This document shows positions 1-7,652 of a DNA stretch of 64,000 nucleotides, one piece after another. Origin of the DNA: Rhodococcus phenolicus (lineage in GTDB: Bacteria > Actinomycetota > Actinomycetes > Mycobacteriales > Mycobacteriaceae); NCBI RefSeq assembly GCF_001646785.1, contig NZ_LRRH01000005.1:62001-126000 (forward strand), written 5' to 3'. The position numbers and the translations under genes were made by a program. How positions within the stretch are numbered: the stretch's first letter is position 1; each line of letters starts with the position of its first letter. Under the pieces are notes generated by a model that was not told where the DNA came from, did no database searches, and worked only from the letters and a program-made list of their open reading frames with translations.

Positions 1-412
1 CCGGCACGATCGGTGTGATCCCGGCGTCGAGGAGCGCCGCGTACGCGGTGGCGGTGTCGACGCGGACGCCGGTGCGCCCGGTGGCGAGCGTGGACAGCCG
101 CAGCAGCATCATCGCCCGCACGACCTCCCGCTCCACCTCGAGGCCCGTACCCGCGGCGTGGGAGCGAACGACGCTGCGCTGCAGCCGGGCCCGGTCCTCG
201 GTGTGGATGTACCGGGTGGCGAGGGCACCGAAGCCGGTGGAGATGCCGTACGCCGGCCGGGGGTCGCGGGCCCGCGCGTCCACGAGGGCGCGGCCGTCGG
301 CGATCGCGGTGAGGGCTTCGGCGGACAACCGGACCGAGGCGTCGCCGCGTGCGACCCGTACCACCTCCTCCGGGGTGACGGGTCCGATTCCGACGACCGT
401 TTCACCTGCCAC
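1..412 (-). CDS. hutH: Histidine ammonia-lyase, N-terminal part (cut by window edge)
   Basis: The first 137 residues are present; the rest lies beyond position 1. The GTG at 412 follows GGGAGG with good spacing. The segment YGISTGFGALA (the family's Y-G-V-N-T-G-F-G signature) is followed by the helical block around LQRSVVRSHAAGTG and VRAMMLLRLSTLA, which is diagnostic for the HutH/PAL lyase superfamily. The enzyme deaminates L-histidine to trans-urocanate, the first step of histidine use, in the cytoplasm. The Ala-Ser-Gly triad that forms the MIO cofactor lies outside the window. A PadR regulator gene ends 39 nt upstream on the same strand, so the two may be co-transcribed. Another aromatic amino acid lyase of the same fold is possible, but the N-terminus looks like HutH. 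Confidence 0.9.
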   Translation of the reverse strand, partial: MAGETVVGIGPVTPEEVVRVARGDASVRLSAEALTAIADGRALVDARARDPRPAYGISTGFGALATRYIHTEDRARLQRSVVRSHAAGTGLEVEREVVRAMMLLRLSTLATGRTGVRVDTATAYAALLDAGITPIVP

Positions 413-451
413 TGCTGCCTCCCGGGTGCGTCCCCGAGGTCATTGTGGGCA

Positions 452-1003
452 TCACCGCCGGTCGGCGGGGCCGTCTTGCGGGTCGGGGCCGGTCAGGCGG
501 TCGCCGACGTGGTCGAACCAGTCGAGCACGGCGCGTTCGTAGAACACGCCGAAGTCGAGGGTGGCGGCGAAGTAGGGGTCGCCGCCGTCGAGCGCGGCGA
601 CCTGCTCGTACTCGGCGAGTTGACGTTCGTGGGCGGCGCGGTGGGTCGCGAGCATCTCGGCGAGGCGGTCGGGTGGCAGGTGCCCGCCGAAGGTGACGGA
701 GAGCAACAGCGGGAACCGGATGTTCTCGGGGCCGGGTTCACGGGCGATCCAATCCGCGAAGGCCCGGCGTCCGCCGTCGGTGAGGGTGTAGGGCTTCCGG
801 TCGCGCGGGCCCTTCTCCCCCGCCTCGATCAGCCCGGCGGCTTCCATCGCGGCGAGTTCCCGGTACACCTGGCTGGTCGTGACGGACCAGAACTTGCCGA
901 TGCGGTCCTGTGCGGTCGCGACCAGGTCCCATCCGGTTTTCGGGCCCTCGTGGAGGAATCCGAGCAGCGACGCCGCGGTCGCGTTGAGGGGTCGGGCTGC
1001 CAT
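452..1003 (-). CDS. PadR family transcriptional regulator
   Basis: Protein of 183 residues. The N-terminal half is a PadR winged helix: 'ATAASLLGFLHEGPKTGWDL' then 'SVTTSQVYRELAAMEAAGLI', followed by a wing (RDRKPYTLTDGGRRAF). The C-terminal half is the helical Vir-like dimerisation domain of longer PadR proteins ('LLLSVTFGG', 'HERQLAEYEQVA'). The ATG at 1003 was chosen because it follows AAGGAAA and begins the conserved domain; an in-frame extension to 1258 exists but has no homologous look. It probably represses its own promoter and perhaps hutH downstream. Direct repeats of GTGGAATGTC lie in the short gap to the divergent DUF1707 gene and are candidate operator sites. The ligand is unknown. 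Confidence 0.88.
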   Translation of the reverse strand: MAARPLNATAASLLGFLHEGPKTGWDLVATAQDRIGKFWSVTTSQVYRELAAMEAAGLIEAGEKGPRDRKPYTLTDGGRRAFADWIAREPGPENIRFPLLLSVTFGGHLPPDRLAEMLATHRAAHERQLAEYEQVAALDGGDPYFAATLDFGVFYERAVLDWFDHVGDRLTGPDPQDGPADRR

Positions 1004-1027
1004 TGCGGTTTCCTTCGTCGAGGGGTT

Positions 1028-1074
1028 GACATTCCACTGTGTCATATCGCATCCTGGATTACGCGACATTCCAC
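1028..1074. promoter_or_regulatory. Direct repeat pair, candidate PadR operator
   Basis: The ten-base sequence GACATTCCAC occurs at 1028-1037 and again at 1065-1074 (37 bp start to start) in the 97-bp gap between the padR start and the divergent DUF1707 start. A TTGACA-like hexamer begins at 1026. The repeat placement fits a site that controls one or both divergent promoters. Binding by this PadR is inferred from proximity only. Confidence 0.4.
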
Positions 1075-1100
1075 AATGGAAGATCCTGGGAGGGATCCCG

Positions 1101-1637
1101 ATGGCCGCACCCGCCCCCGAACCCCACGTCTCCGGACTCCGAATCTCTGACGCCGACCGCGAACAACTCGTACGGACCCTCGGCACCCATGTCGGCGCCG
1201 GCCGCCTGACCCTCACCGAGTTCGACGAGCGCGTCGCCCGGGTGTATCGGGCCGTCACCGAGGATCAGGCCCGCCTGGTTCTCGCCGACCTGCCCACACC
1301 CACACCCCCCGCCCCGATCCGGCACCCCGTGCGGGATCGCGTGCGCGGACTTCCGCTGCATCAACGCCTCGAATGGTCGGCGTGGCTCGCCGTCGGGGTC
1401 CTGAATCTCGCGATCTGGGGCATCGTCTCGCTCGCCGTCGGGACGATGCTCTATCCGTGGCCGGTCTGGGTGATCGGACCCTGGGGACTGGTCCTGCTCG
1501 GCCGCACCGTGCTCGGCATCGAAGGTGGAGCGGCGCGCCGCGCCCCGTGCGCGTTTCCGGTAGCCACCGTCACCGGAAACGCGCACGAGTCCCGCGGCTC
1601 CCGGCCGGCTACGAGAAACCCGAGGTGTCTGGGATAG
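1101..1637 (+). CDS. DUF1707 / 2TM-domain membrane protein
   Basis: Protein of 178 residues starting at ATG 1101 after GGGAGGGA. Residues about 12-65 form a DUF1707 (SHOCT-like) domain: 'LRISDADREQLVRTLGTHVGAGRLTLTEFDERV' is typical. Two hydrophobic segments follow ('AWLAVGVLNLAIWGIVSLAVG' and 'WPVWVIGPWGLVLLG'), giving a small inner-membrane protein with a cytoplasmic N-terminus. These proteins are common in actinobacteria and have no agreed function. The last ~35 residues are atypical: a perfect 15-bp inverted repeat lies inside the coding sequence there, so the original C-terminus may have been extended or replaced by a palindromic insertion. Confidence 0.8.
   Translation: MAAPAPEPHVSGLRISDADREQLVRTLGTHVGAGRLTLTEFDERVARVYRAVTEDQARLVLADLPTPTPPAPIRHPVRDRVRGLPLHQRLEWSAWLAVGVLNLAIWGIVSLAVGTMLYPWPVWVIGPWGLVLLGRTVLGIEGGAARRAPCAFPVATVTGNAHESRGSRPATRNPRCLG
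1547..1586. repeat. Perfect 15-bp inverted repeat (REP-like palindrome)
   Basis: GTGCGCGTTTCCGGT at 1547-1561 is followed by a 10-nt loop and its exact reverse complement at 1572-1586. It overlaps the 3' end of the DUF1707 reading frame and has no following T-run. It could be a repeated palindromic element or a transcription stop reached before the frame ends. No second copy was seen in this window. Confidence 0.6.
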
Positions 1638-1644
1638 TCGACGC

Positions 1645-1674
1645 ATGCGACCGCAGCATCCCGGAACTCGCTGA
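1645..1674 (+). CDS. Possible 9-codon leader ORF ahead of the RecB/helicase gene
   Basis: ATG at 1645 opens a nine-residue frame (MRPQHPGTR) whose TGA overlaps the ATG of the large gene as TGATG. A GATAGT hexamer at 1633-1638 sits 6 nt before the ATG, like the leaderless promoters elsewhere in this window. Such an arrangement could couple translation of the downstream gene. No protein evidence is possible from sequence alone. Confidence 0.3.
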   Translation: MRPQHPGTR

Positions 1675-4600
1675 TGTTCCTGCTCGACGACACGCTGGTG
1701 TACAGCGCGAGCGACCTCGCCCACGCCGCGACCTGTGAGTTCTCCCTCCTCCGCACGCTGGATGCGGCTCTGGGCCGGTGCGCGCAGTCCGACGCGGCCC
1801 CCGATCCGATGCTCGAGCGGGCCTCCGCGCTCGGCGACGCGCACGAGCAGCGGGCACTGCGGGATTTCCAGGAGCGCTTCGGTGACGGCGTCGCGATCAT
1901 CTCGCGACCGCAGCACACCGCGGAGGGCTACGCGGCGGCGGCCGCCGAAACACTGGACGCCCTCCGCGCAGGCAAGGACGTCGTCTATCAGGGCACGTTC
2001 TTCGACGGCCGGTTCGTCGGCTTCTGCGATTTCCTGGTCCGAGAGGGCGGCACCTACGCCGTCCACGACACGAAACTGTCTCGGCACGCGAAGATTCCGG
2101 CACTGCTGCAGCTGGCGGCGTACGCCGACGCGCTTGCCGCCGCGGGTGTTCCGGTGTCGCCCCACGCGCATCTGCTGCTGGGTGACGGCACCGACTCGGC
2201 GCATCCGGTCGCGGACATCGTTCCGGTCTTCGCCCTGCGGCGCGCCCACCTCCAGCAACTCGTGGACGACCACCGCCTCGCGGGGGCGCCGGCGAGCTGG
2301 GGCGCCCCTGGGCACACCGCGTGCGGGCGCTGCCCCACGTGCGAGCCGGAGGTGTCGTCGAATCGGGATCTGCTGCTCGTCGCCGGGATGCGCGCAACGC
2401 AGCGCGCCCGCCTCATCGCCGGCGGGATCACCACCGTCGACGACCTCGCCACCCGCGAGGAGCCGGTTCCGGGCATCGCCGCGCGCACCTACACGTCGCT
2501 GCGTGCGCAGGCCCTGGCCCAGCTCGAGCAGGAACGCACCGGCACCGCCTACGTCGAGGTGTTCGCCCCGAACGGCCTGGGTGCGCTACCGAAACCGGAC
2601 GCGGGTGACATCTTCTTCGATTTCGAGGGTGATCCGCTGTGGTGCACGGGCGACAGCCCGGACTGGGGACTCGAGTACCTGTTCGGCGTCGTCGAGGGAA
2701 CCGCACAGGATCCTGTGTTCCGGCCGTTCTGGGCGCACGATCGAGCCGAGGAACGGCGCGCCTTCACCGGGTTCCTGGATTACCTGACCGACCGGCGACG
2801 GCAGTACCCGAACATGCACGTCTATCACTACGCGGCCTACGAGAAGTCGGCGCTGCTGCGACTCGCCGGACGGCACGGGGTCGGCGAGGACATCGTCGAC
2901 GATCTGCTGCGTGCGGGTGTTCTCGTCGACCTGTACCCGGTGGTGCGGGCGTCCCTGCGGATCGGAGCGCCGTCGTACAGCATCAAGAAACTCGAACCGC
3001 TGTACACGACGAAGCGTGACGGCGACGTCACCGACGCGGCCGGTTCGGTGGTCGCGTACGCCGACTACTGCGACCGCCGCGACGCCGGGGACGAGGACGC
3101 CGCCGCGGCGATGCTCGCGAGCATCGCCGCGTACAACGAGGACGACTGTGTCTCGACGTTGCTGCTGCGGGACTGGCTGCTCGCCCGGGCCGACGAACAC
3201 GGTGTCGCGACCACCGATCCCGTCGCGGCCGCCGAGGGCGAGGAATCCGAACCCGATCCCGTCGAGGTGGCACTGCTCGAGTTCGTCGGCGCCACGACCC
3301 GTTCGGATCGCAGCGACGAACAGCAGGCGGCAGCGTTGATGGCCGCCGCACTCGGGTATCACCGCCGGGAACGGAAACCGTTCTGGTGGGCGCACTTCGA
3401 TCGGCTGGTCGATCCCGCCGACGAATGGGCCGATACCCGGGACACGCTGGTCGCCTCGTCGGTGACGCTCCTCGACGACTGGCACAAGGCCACACCGCGG
3501 CAACGCAAACTGCGCCGCACGCTGCGGTTCGTCGGTGAGATCGGGACCGGCAGCACCGTCGGGGCGGGTACCACGGTGTATGTGCTCTACGACGCGCCGG
3601 TGCCCGGCGGACTGCTCGACGGCGGCCCCGGAACCCGCGGCTGGAACACCGGCACCGTCGTGACGCGCACGGCCGACGACCACTTCCACGACGTTCTCGT
3701 CGTCGAGGAGACGCTGCCGACAGACTCCGACGAGTACACCCGGCTGCCGATGGCGATCACGCCGGGACCGCCGATCCGGACGACGAGTATCGAAGCGGCG
3801 GTCGCCGCGGCCGCCGACGAGATGTGCCGGTCCCTGCCGTTTCCCCCGCCCACCGCCGCGATCGACGTGCTGCGCCGGGTCCCGCCGCGCACGGGCGGGG
3901 GACGCGGCCTGCCCGGAGTCGTCGAGGGTGACCACGCTGCCGCGATCACCGCCGCGCTGCTCGACCTCGACGATTCCTACATCGCGGTGCAGGGCCCGCC
4001 CGGCACCGGGAAGACCTACACCGGCGCACGTGTCATCGCCGACCTCGCGCTTCGGCACGGGTGGCGTATCGGTGTTGTCGCGCAATCGCATTCGGTGGTC
4101 GAGAACATGCTCGACGGGATCATCGACGCCGGTGTCCCCGGCGAGGCGGTCGCGAAGGCCAAACCCCGGAAGACCGATCCGGCGTGGACCGCGTACCCCG
4201 ACGCGAAGGCACTGGCCGGCTTCCTCGATCGCACCGACGGCGGCTGTGTCGTCGGGGGCACGGCATGGGATTTCACGAACGTCTCGTGTTTCGAACCGGG
4301 CGGTCTCGATCTGCTCGTGATCGACGAGGCCGGGCAGTTCTGTCTCGCGAACACGGTCGCGGTCGCGCAGGCCGCGCGGAAACTGTTGCTGCTCGGCGAC
4401 CCTCAGCAACTCCCCCAGGTCAGTCAGGGCACGCATCCGGAGCCGGCGGACACCTCGGCGCTGGGGTGGCTCGCCGAAGGGCACGGTGCCCTGCCCGCCG
4501 ACCGCGGTTACTTCCTGTCGCGCACCTGGCGCATGCATCCGGCGCTGTGCGAGCGGGTGTCGGATCTGTCGTACGAGGGCCGGCTGCTCTCGCAGGAGAA

Positions 4601-5150
4601 CGTCACGGCCGCACGGTCGCTCGACGGGGTGCCGCCCGGGGTGAGCAGCGTCGCGGTCGAGCATCAGGGCAACTCGACCGAATCGGTGGAGGAAGCCGCC
4701 GAGATCACCCGGCGCATCGTCGCACTCCTGGGCACACCGTGGCGTGACCCGAACTCGTTCGACGGCACCCGCCCGCTCGATCAGGGCGATGTTCTGGTGG
4801 TCGCGCCGTACAACGCGCAGGTGATCGCGATCCGTGAACGGCTGGCCGAGGCGGGACTGGACGGGGTCGACGTGGGGACGGTCGACCGGTTCCAGGGTCG
4901 TCAGGCCGCGGTCGTGTTCGTGTCGATGACGGCGTCGGCACACGAGGACGTCCCGCGGGGCATGTCCTTCCTGTTGTCCCGCAACCGCCTCAACGTCGCG
5001 CTCTCGCGCGGGAAGTGGCACGCACTGGTCGTGCACTCCCCCGCTCTGACCCGGTATCTGCCGAGTACCCCGGAGGGACTGACCGAACTCGGCGCGTTCC
5101 TGCGGCTCACCGCCGCTCGGCCTGCACCAGCACCTCCCGAGTCGCAGTGA
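1674..5150 (+). CDS. TM0106-type RecB-like nuclease / RNase H-like / superfamily 1 helicase fusion
   Basis: Protein of 1158 residues. The N-terminal ~230 residues resemble the TM0106 RecB-like nuclease family ('YSASDLAHAATCEFSLL', then 'DGRFVGFCDFLV' and 'YAVHDTKLSRHAKI', the last carrying the D-x-K type catalytic pattern). A short Cys pair (CGRCPTC) and a helix-hairpin-helix-like stretch follow. Near residue 310 'GDIFFDFEGDP' marks an RNase H-like (DEDD) exonuclease domain. The C-terminal third is a Dna2/UPF1-like helicase: Walker A GPPGTGKT at 774-781, DEAG at 884-887, VDRFQGRQ near 1070 and SRNRLNVALSRG near 1102. It probably processes DNA or RNA:DNA ends in repair, although no substrate is known. 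The 3' end overlaps the convergent TIM-barrel gene by 44 bp. Confidence 0.85.
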   Translation: MFLLDDTLVYSASDLAHAATCEFSLLRTLDAALGRCAQSDAAPDPMLERASALGDAHEQRALRDFQERFGDGVAIISRPQHTAEGYAAAAAETLDALRAGKDVVYQGTFFDGRFVGFCDFLVREGGTYAVHDTKLSRHAKIPALLQLAAYADALAAAGVPVSPHAHLLLGDGTDSAHPVADIVPVFALRRAHLQQLVDDHRLAGAPASWGAPGHTACGRCPTCEPEVSSNRDLLLVAGMRATQRARLIAGGITTVDDLATREEPVPGIAARTYTSLRAQALAQLEQERTGTAYVEVFAPNGLGALPKPDAGDIFFDFEGDPLWCTGDSPDWGLEYLFGVVEGTAQDPVFRPFWAHDRAEERRAFTGFLDYLTDRRRQYPNMHVYHYAAYEKSALLRLAGRHGVGEDIVDDLLRAGVLVDLYPVVRASLRIGAPSYSIKKLEPLYTTKRDGDVTDAAGSVVAYADYCDRRDAGDEDAAAAMLASIAAYNEDDCVSTLLLRDWLLARADEHGVATTDPVAAAEGEESEPDPVEVALLEFVGATTRSDRSDEQQAAALMAAALGYHRRERKPFWWAHFDRLVDPADEWADTRDTLVASSVTLLDDWHKATPRQRKLRRTLRFVGEIGTGSTVGAGTTVYVLYDAPVPGGLLDGGPGTRGWNTGTVVTRTADDHFHDVLVVEETLPTDSDEYTRLPMAITPGPPIRTTSIEAAVAAAADEMCRSLPFPPPTAAIDVLRRVPPRTGGGRGLPGVVEGDHAAAITAALLDLDDSYIAVQGPPGTGKTYTGARVIADLALRHGWRIGVVAQSHSVVENMLDGIIDAGVPGEAVAKAKPRKTDPAWTAYPDAKALAGFLDRTDGGCVVGGTAWDFTNVSCFEPGGLDLLVIDEAGQFCLANTVAVAQAARKLLLLGDPQQLPQVSQGTHPEPADTSALGWLAEGHGALPADRGYFLSRTWRMHPALCERVSDLSYEGRLLSQENVTAARSLDGVPPGVSSVAVEHQGNSTESVEEAAEITRRIVALLGTPWRDPNSFDGTRPLDQGDVLVVAPYNAQVIAIRERLAEAGLDGVDVGTVDRFQGRQAAVVFVSMTASAHEDVPRGMSFLLSRNRLNVALSRGKWHALVVHSPALTRYLPSTPEGLTELGAFLRLTAARPAPAPPESQ

Positions 5151-5925
5151 CGAGCCGGTCGAGCCACGTCCCGGTGCCGTGTGCGCGGCGCAGCGGCTCG
5201 TTCGGCAGCTCGATGCTCACCGGCAGTCCCTCGGGCAGCACGGACCAGATGCCGGGCAGGTCGATGCCGCCGGTCCCCGGCACCAGCCGCTCCTCACGGG
5301 CGTGCCGGATCAGCTCGGCGTCCCCCCGCGGGACGGGGACGGAACCGTCGCACATCTGGGCGTAGTGCAACCACTCGGCCGGGATCGCCGCGAGATCGTC
5401 GAGAGTCGTGGCCGACCTTCCGACGTGCAACGCGTCGACCAGGATGCTGCGCGCCGGCCCGTCCGCCTTCCCGACGATCTCGATCGCGGCCGCGGCGTCG
5501 GGCACCGCCGTCCACGGCATGAACTCCAGGCTCGCGACGATGTCGTAGTCGGCGCACACGTGCGCCAGCCGCGCGTACGAGTCGGTCAACCGCGCACGAT
5601 CGGGATCGTCGCCGCCGACGAGCACGGCCCGCGCGCCGAGCCGCGCACCCGCCTCGAGCAGCGGCCGGCAGGAGGAGACGTCGAATTCCTCTCCGATGCG
5701 GATGATTTCGAGGTCGAACACCTCGATCGGTGAATCCGCGAGCCGGCGAACGAGTTCGTCGAGCGCGGCGGGGTCCTCGTGCAGCGGGTAGGCGGTCGTG
5801 CCGGGAGCGGCGGGCAGCAGCCGCAGGCCGATGGTGTCGAATCCGTGCCGTTCGGCGAGATCGACGTGCTGCAGCGGCGGGGTGTCCAGGACGGTGAGGG
5901 CGGCGAGCCCGAGCGGTGCTGTCAT
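5107..5925 (-). CDS. Sugar-phosphate isomerase/epimerase family TIM-barrel protein
   Basis: Protein of 272 residues of the AP-endonuclease-2-like TIM-barrel family, which includes xylose isomerase-like enzymes, IolE-type dehydratases and 3-dehydroshikimate dehydratases. Metal-ligand positions are visible as E in 'VASLEFMPW', D in 'SILVDALHVGR' and E near the C-terminus ('VSIELPNEP'). The ATG at 5925 overlaps the stop of the upstream FAD-dehydrogenase gene (ATGA), so it is the last gene of the six-gene unit. Because the first gene of the unit is a QsuD-like quinate/shikimate dehydrogenase, a dehydratase or isomerase acting on a dehydroshikimate-like intermediate is a reasonable guess, but the sequence does not settle it. 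The 3' end overlaps the convergent helicase gene by 44 bp. Confidence 0.82.
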   Translation of the reverse strand: MTAPLGLAALTVLDTPPLQHVDLAERHGFDTIGLRLLPAAPGTTAYPLHEDPAALDELVRRLADSPIEVFDLEIIRIGEEFDVSSCRPLLEAGARLGARAVLVGGDDPDRARLTDSYARLAHVCADYDIVASLEFMPWTAVPDAAAAIEIVGKADGPARSILVDALHVGRSATTLDDLAAIPAEWLHYAQMCDGSVPVPRGDAELIRHAREERLVPGTGGIDLPGIWSVLPEGLPVSIELPNEPLRRAHGTGTWLDRLVTATREVLVQAERR

Positions 5926-7652
5926 CGTGCGATTCCTTCGGTCGAGGCGAGTCGGCGTCCGGTGAGGTAGCCGAAGGTCATGGCCGGTCCGAGGTTGATA
6001 CCGCCGGACGGGTAGTGGCCGCCCATCACACCGGCCTGATCGACCCCCACGGCGTACAGCCCCCCGATGGGCGCGTTCGCGGAGTCGAGGACGCGCGAAC
6101 ACGAATCGGTGACGAGGCCGGCGAACGTGCCGAAACTGCCGGGGACCACCTTCACGGCGTAGAACGGTCCCTTCTCGAGCGGCGCGAGCGAGGGATTGGG
6201 CCACGGGTTGTCGGGGTCGCCCGACTTGACGTTGAACGGGGTCGATCCGCGGCCGAACTCGGGATCTTCTCCGGCCCGGGCATTTTCGTTGAACGCCGTG
6301 ACGGTCTTGTCGAGTCCGTCCGGGTCGACGCCGATCTTCGCCGCGAGTTCCCGGAGGGTGGCGCCGCGGGTGAGGTACCGGGACCGCAGGTACGGCCACG
6401 TGGGGATCGGGAACGGCTTGGCCATGCCCAGCGGGTAGTACTTCATGTACTGCGCGTCGGCGATCAGCCACGAGCACACCTCGGCGCCGTCGGGTACCTG
6501 CTCGATCATGGCCAGCGTGTAGTCGTGGTATCCGAGTGCCTCGTTGACGAATCGGCGACCGTCCGCCAGCACCCCGATGGCGCCGGGCTTGGCGCGGTCC
6601 ATGATGTGCGGGAAGACGCCCTGCTTGCCGTTGCGGTACCGGACCAGGGAGACGGGACAGTATGCGACCGGCGACGCGAGTGTCCGGTCCAGGCGGCCGC
6701 CGACCGATTCGCCCAGCGAGATGCCGTCACCGGTGGTCGTCGGCGGAGTGAGTGTCCAGTGCTCGCGTCCGGTGGGCGTGCGCGGGAACAGTTCCCGGCG
6801 CCGGTCGAGGTCGTGCGTGAATCCGCCGGTGGCGAGGACGACACCGCGGCGGGCCGAAACGGTGTACGCCCCGGCGGGACCCGCGAGGCGGACTCCGGTC
6901 ACCCGGCCGTCGTCGGCGGCGGTGAGGGCCGTGGCCGCGGTGGACACCCGGAACTCCACCCCGGCGTCGAGCGCCGAGCGCAGCAGACGGCCGACGAGCG
7001 CGGTGCCGTTGACGAGATGCTGACCGCGACGCTTGGTGACGAGGTCGAACATGTGCGTGGTGACGCGGCGGGCACAGTGCGCGAATGCTTTCGCCGAACG
7101 CGTCGAGTGCAGAAAGGCCTGCAGATCGGGACCGGCCATGATTCCCATACCGAGGAACGAGGTCTCGTAGAGTTGCCGGCGCAGCAGCGCCGCGACATCG
7201 GGACCGAGCCTGCGCAGGCTCACCGGCTTCGGCCCGACGGAACGGTGTCCGGTGCCGGCCCCCGGGGTGTCGCCGTGGATGTCGGCGATGCCCGCGCCGG
7301 GCACGAACTGCAGGGCCGTCCGCGTCTCGAAGAACTCGACCATCTCGGGGGCGCCGTCGAGCAGCGCGTCGACCTTGCCGGCGTCGAAGTTGTCGCCGAG
7401 CCGGTGTTCGAGATAGGTGCGGGGCAGGGCGCGGTCCTCGCGGATGCCGTCGGCATGCGCGAAGAGGTTGCGCGGCGCCCACATCCACCCCCCGGACCAT
7501 GCGGTGGCTCCACCGCACACGTCGGCCTTCTCCACCACCAGCACCGACGCGCCTCCGTGGGCGGCGGCGACGGCGGTGGACAATCCGCCCGCCCCGGACC
7601 CCACGACCACTACGTCGTAGGTGTATTCGTCGGTGGAACGTGCGGGGGTCAT
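5922..7652 (-). CDS. FAD-dependent dehydrogenase, KstD / fumarate-reductase flavoprotein family
   Basis: Protein of 576 residues. The N-terminal Rossmann motif 'VVVVGSGAGGLSTAVAAAHGG' and 'VVEKADVCGGATAWSGG' bind FAD. The C-terminal 'GGLYAVGVDQAGVMGGHYPSGGINLGPAM' is the second FAD-contact region typical of 3-ketosteroid dehydrogenases and FrdA-like flavoproteins. Members remove hydrogen next to a carbonyl or reduce the reverse bond. No signal peptide or heme domain is present, so it is cytoplasmic and needs a separate electron acceptor. Its ATG overlaps the Gfo/Idh/MocA stop (ATGA). Context with QsuD-like dehydrogenase and an enoate-type reductase suggests dehydrogenation or aromatisation of an alicyclic ketone (inference); steroid substrates are less likely because no steroid genes are nearby. 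Confidence 0.85.
   Translation of the reverse strand: MTPARSTDEYTYDVVVVGSGAGGLSTAVAAAHGGASVLVVEKADVCGGATAWSGGWMWAPRNLFAHADGIREDRALPRTYLEHRLGDNFDAGKVDALLDGAPEMVEFFETRTALQFVPGAGIADIHGDTPGAGTGHRSVGPKPVSLRRLGPDVAALLRRQLYETSFLGMGIMAGPDLQAFLHSTRSAKAFAHCARRVTTHMFDLVTKRRGQHLVNGTALVGRLLRSALDAGVEFRVSTAATALTAADDGRVTGVRLAGPAGAYTVSARRGVVLATGGFTHDLDRRRELFPRTPTGREHWTLTPPTTTGDGISLGESVGGRLDRTLASPVAYCPVSLVRYRNGKQGVFPHIMDRAKPGAIGVLADGRRFVNEALGYHDYTLAMIEQVPDGAEVCSWLIADAQYMKYYPLGMAKPFPIPTWPYLRSRYLTRGATLRELAAKIGVDPDGLDKTVTAFNENARAGEDPEFGRGSTPFNVKSGDPDNPWPNPSLAPLEKGPFYAVKVVPGSFGTFAGLVTDSCSRVLDSANAPIGGLYAVGVDQAGVMGGHYPSGGINLGPAMTFGYLTGRRLASTEGIAR

Noticed and set aside
2586-5036. Long minus-strand open frame (816 codons) opposite the helicase gene
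   Set aside because: It is Arg/Val/Gly-rich, has no domain and lies antisense to a frame with clear helicase motifs; such antisense frames are a by-product of high G+C at third positions.
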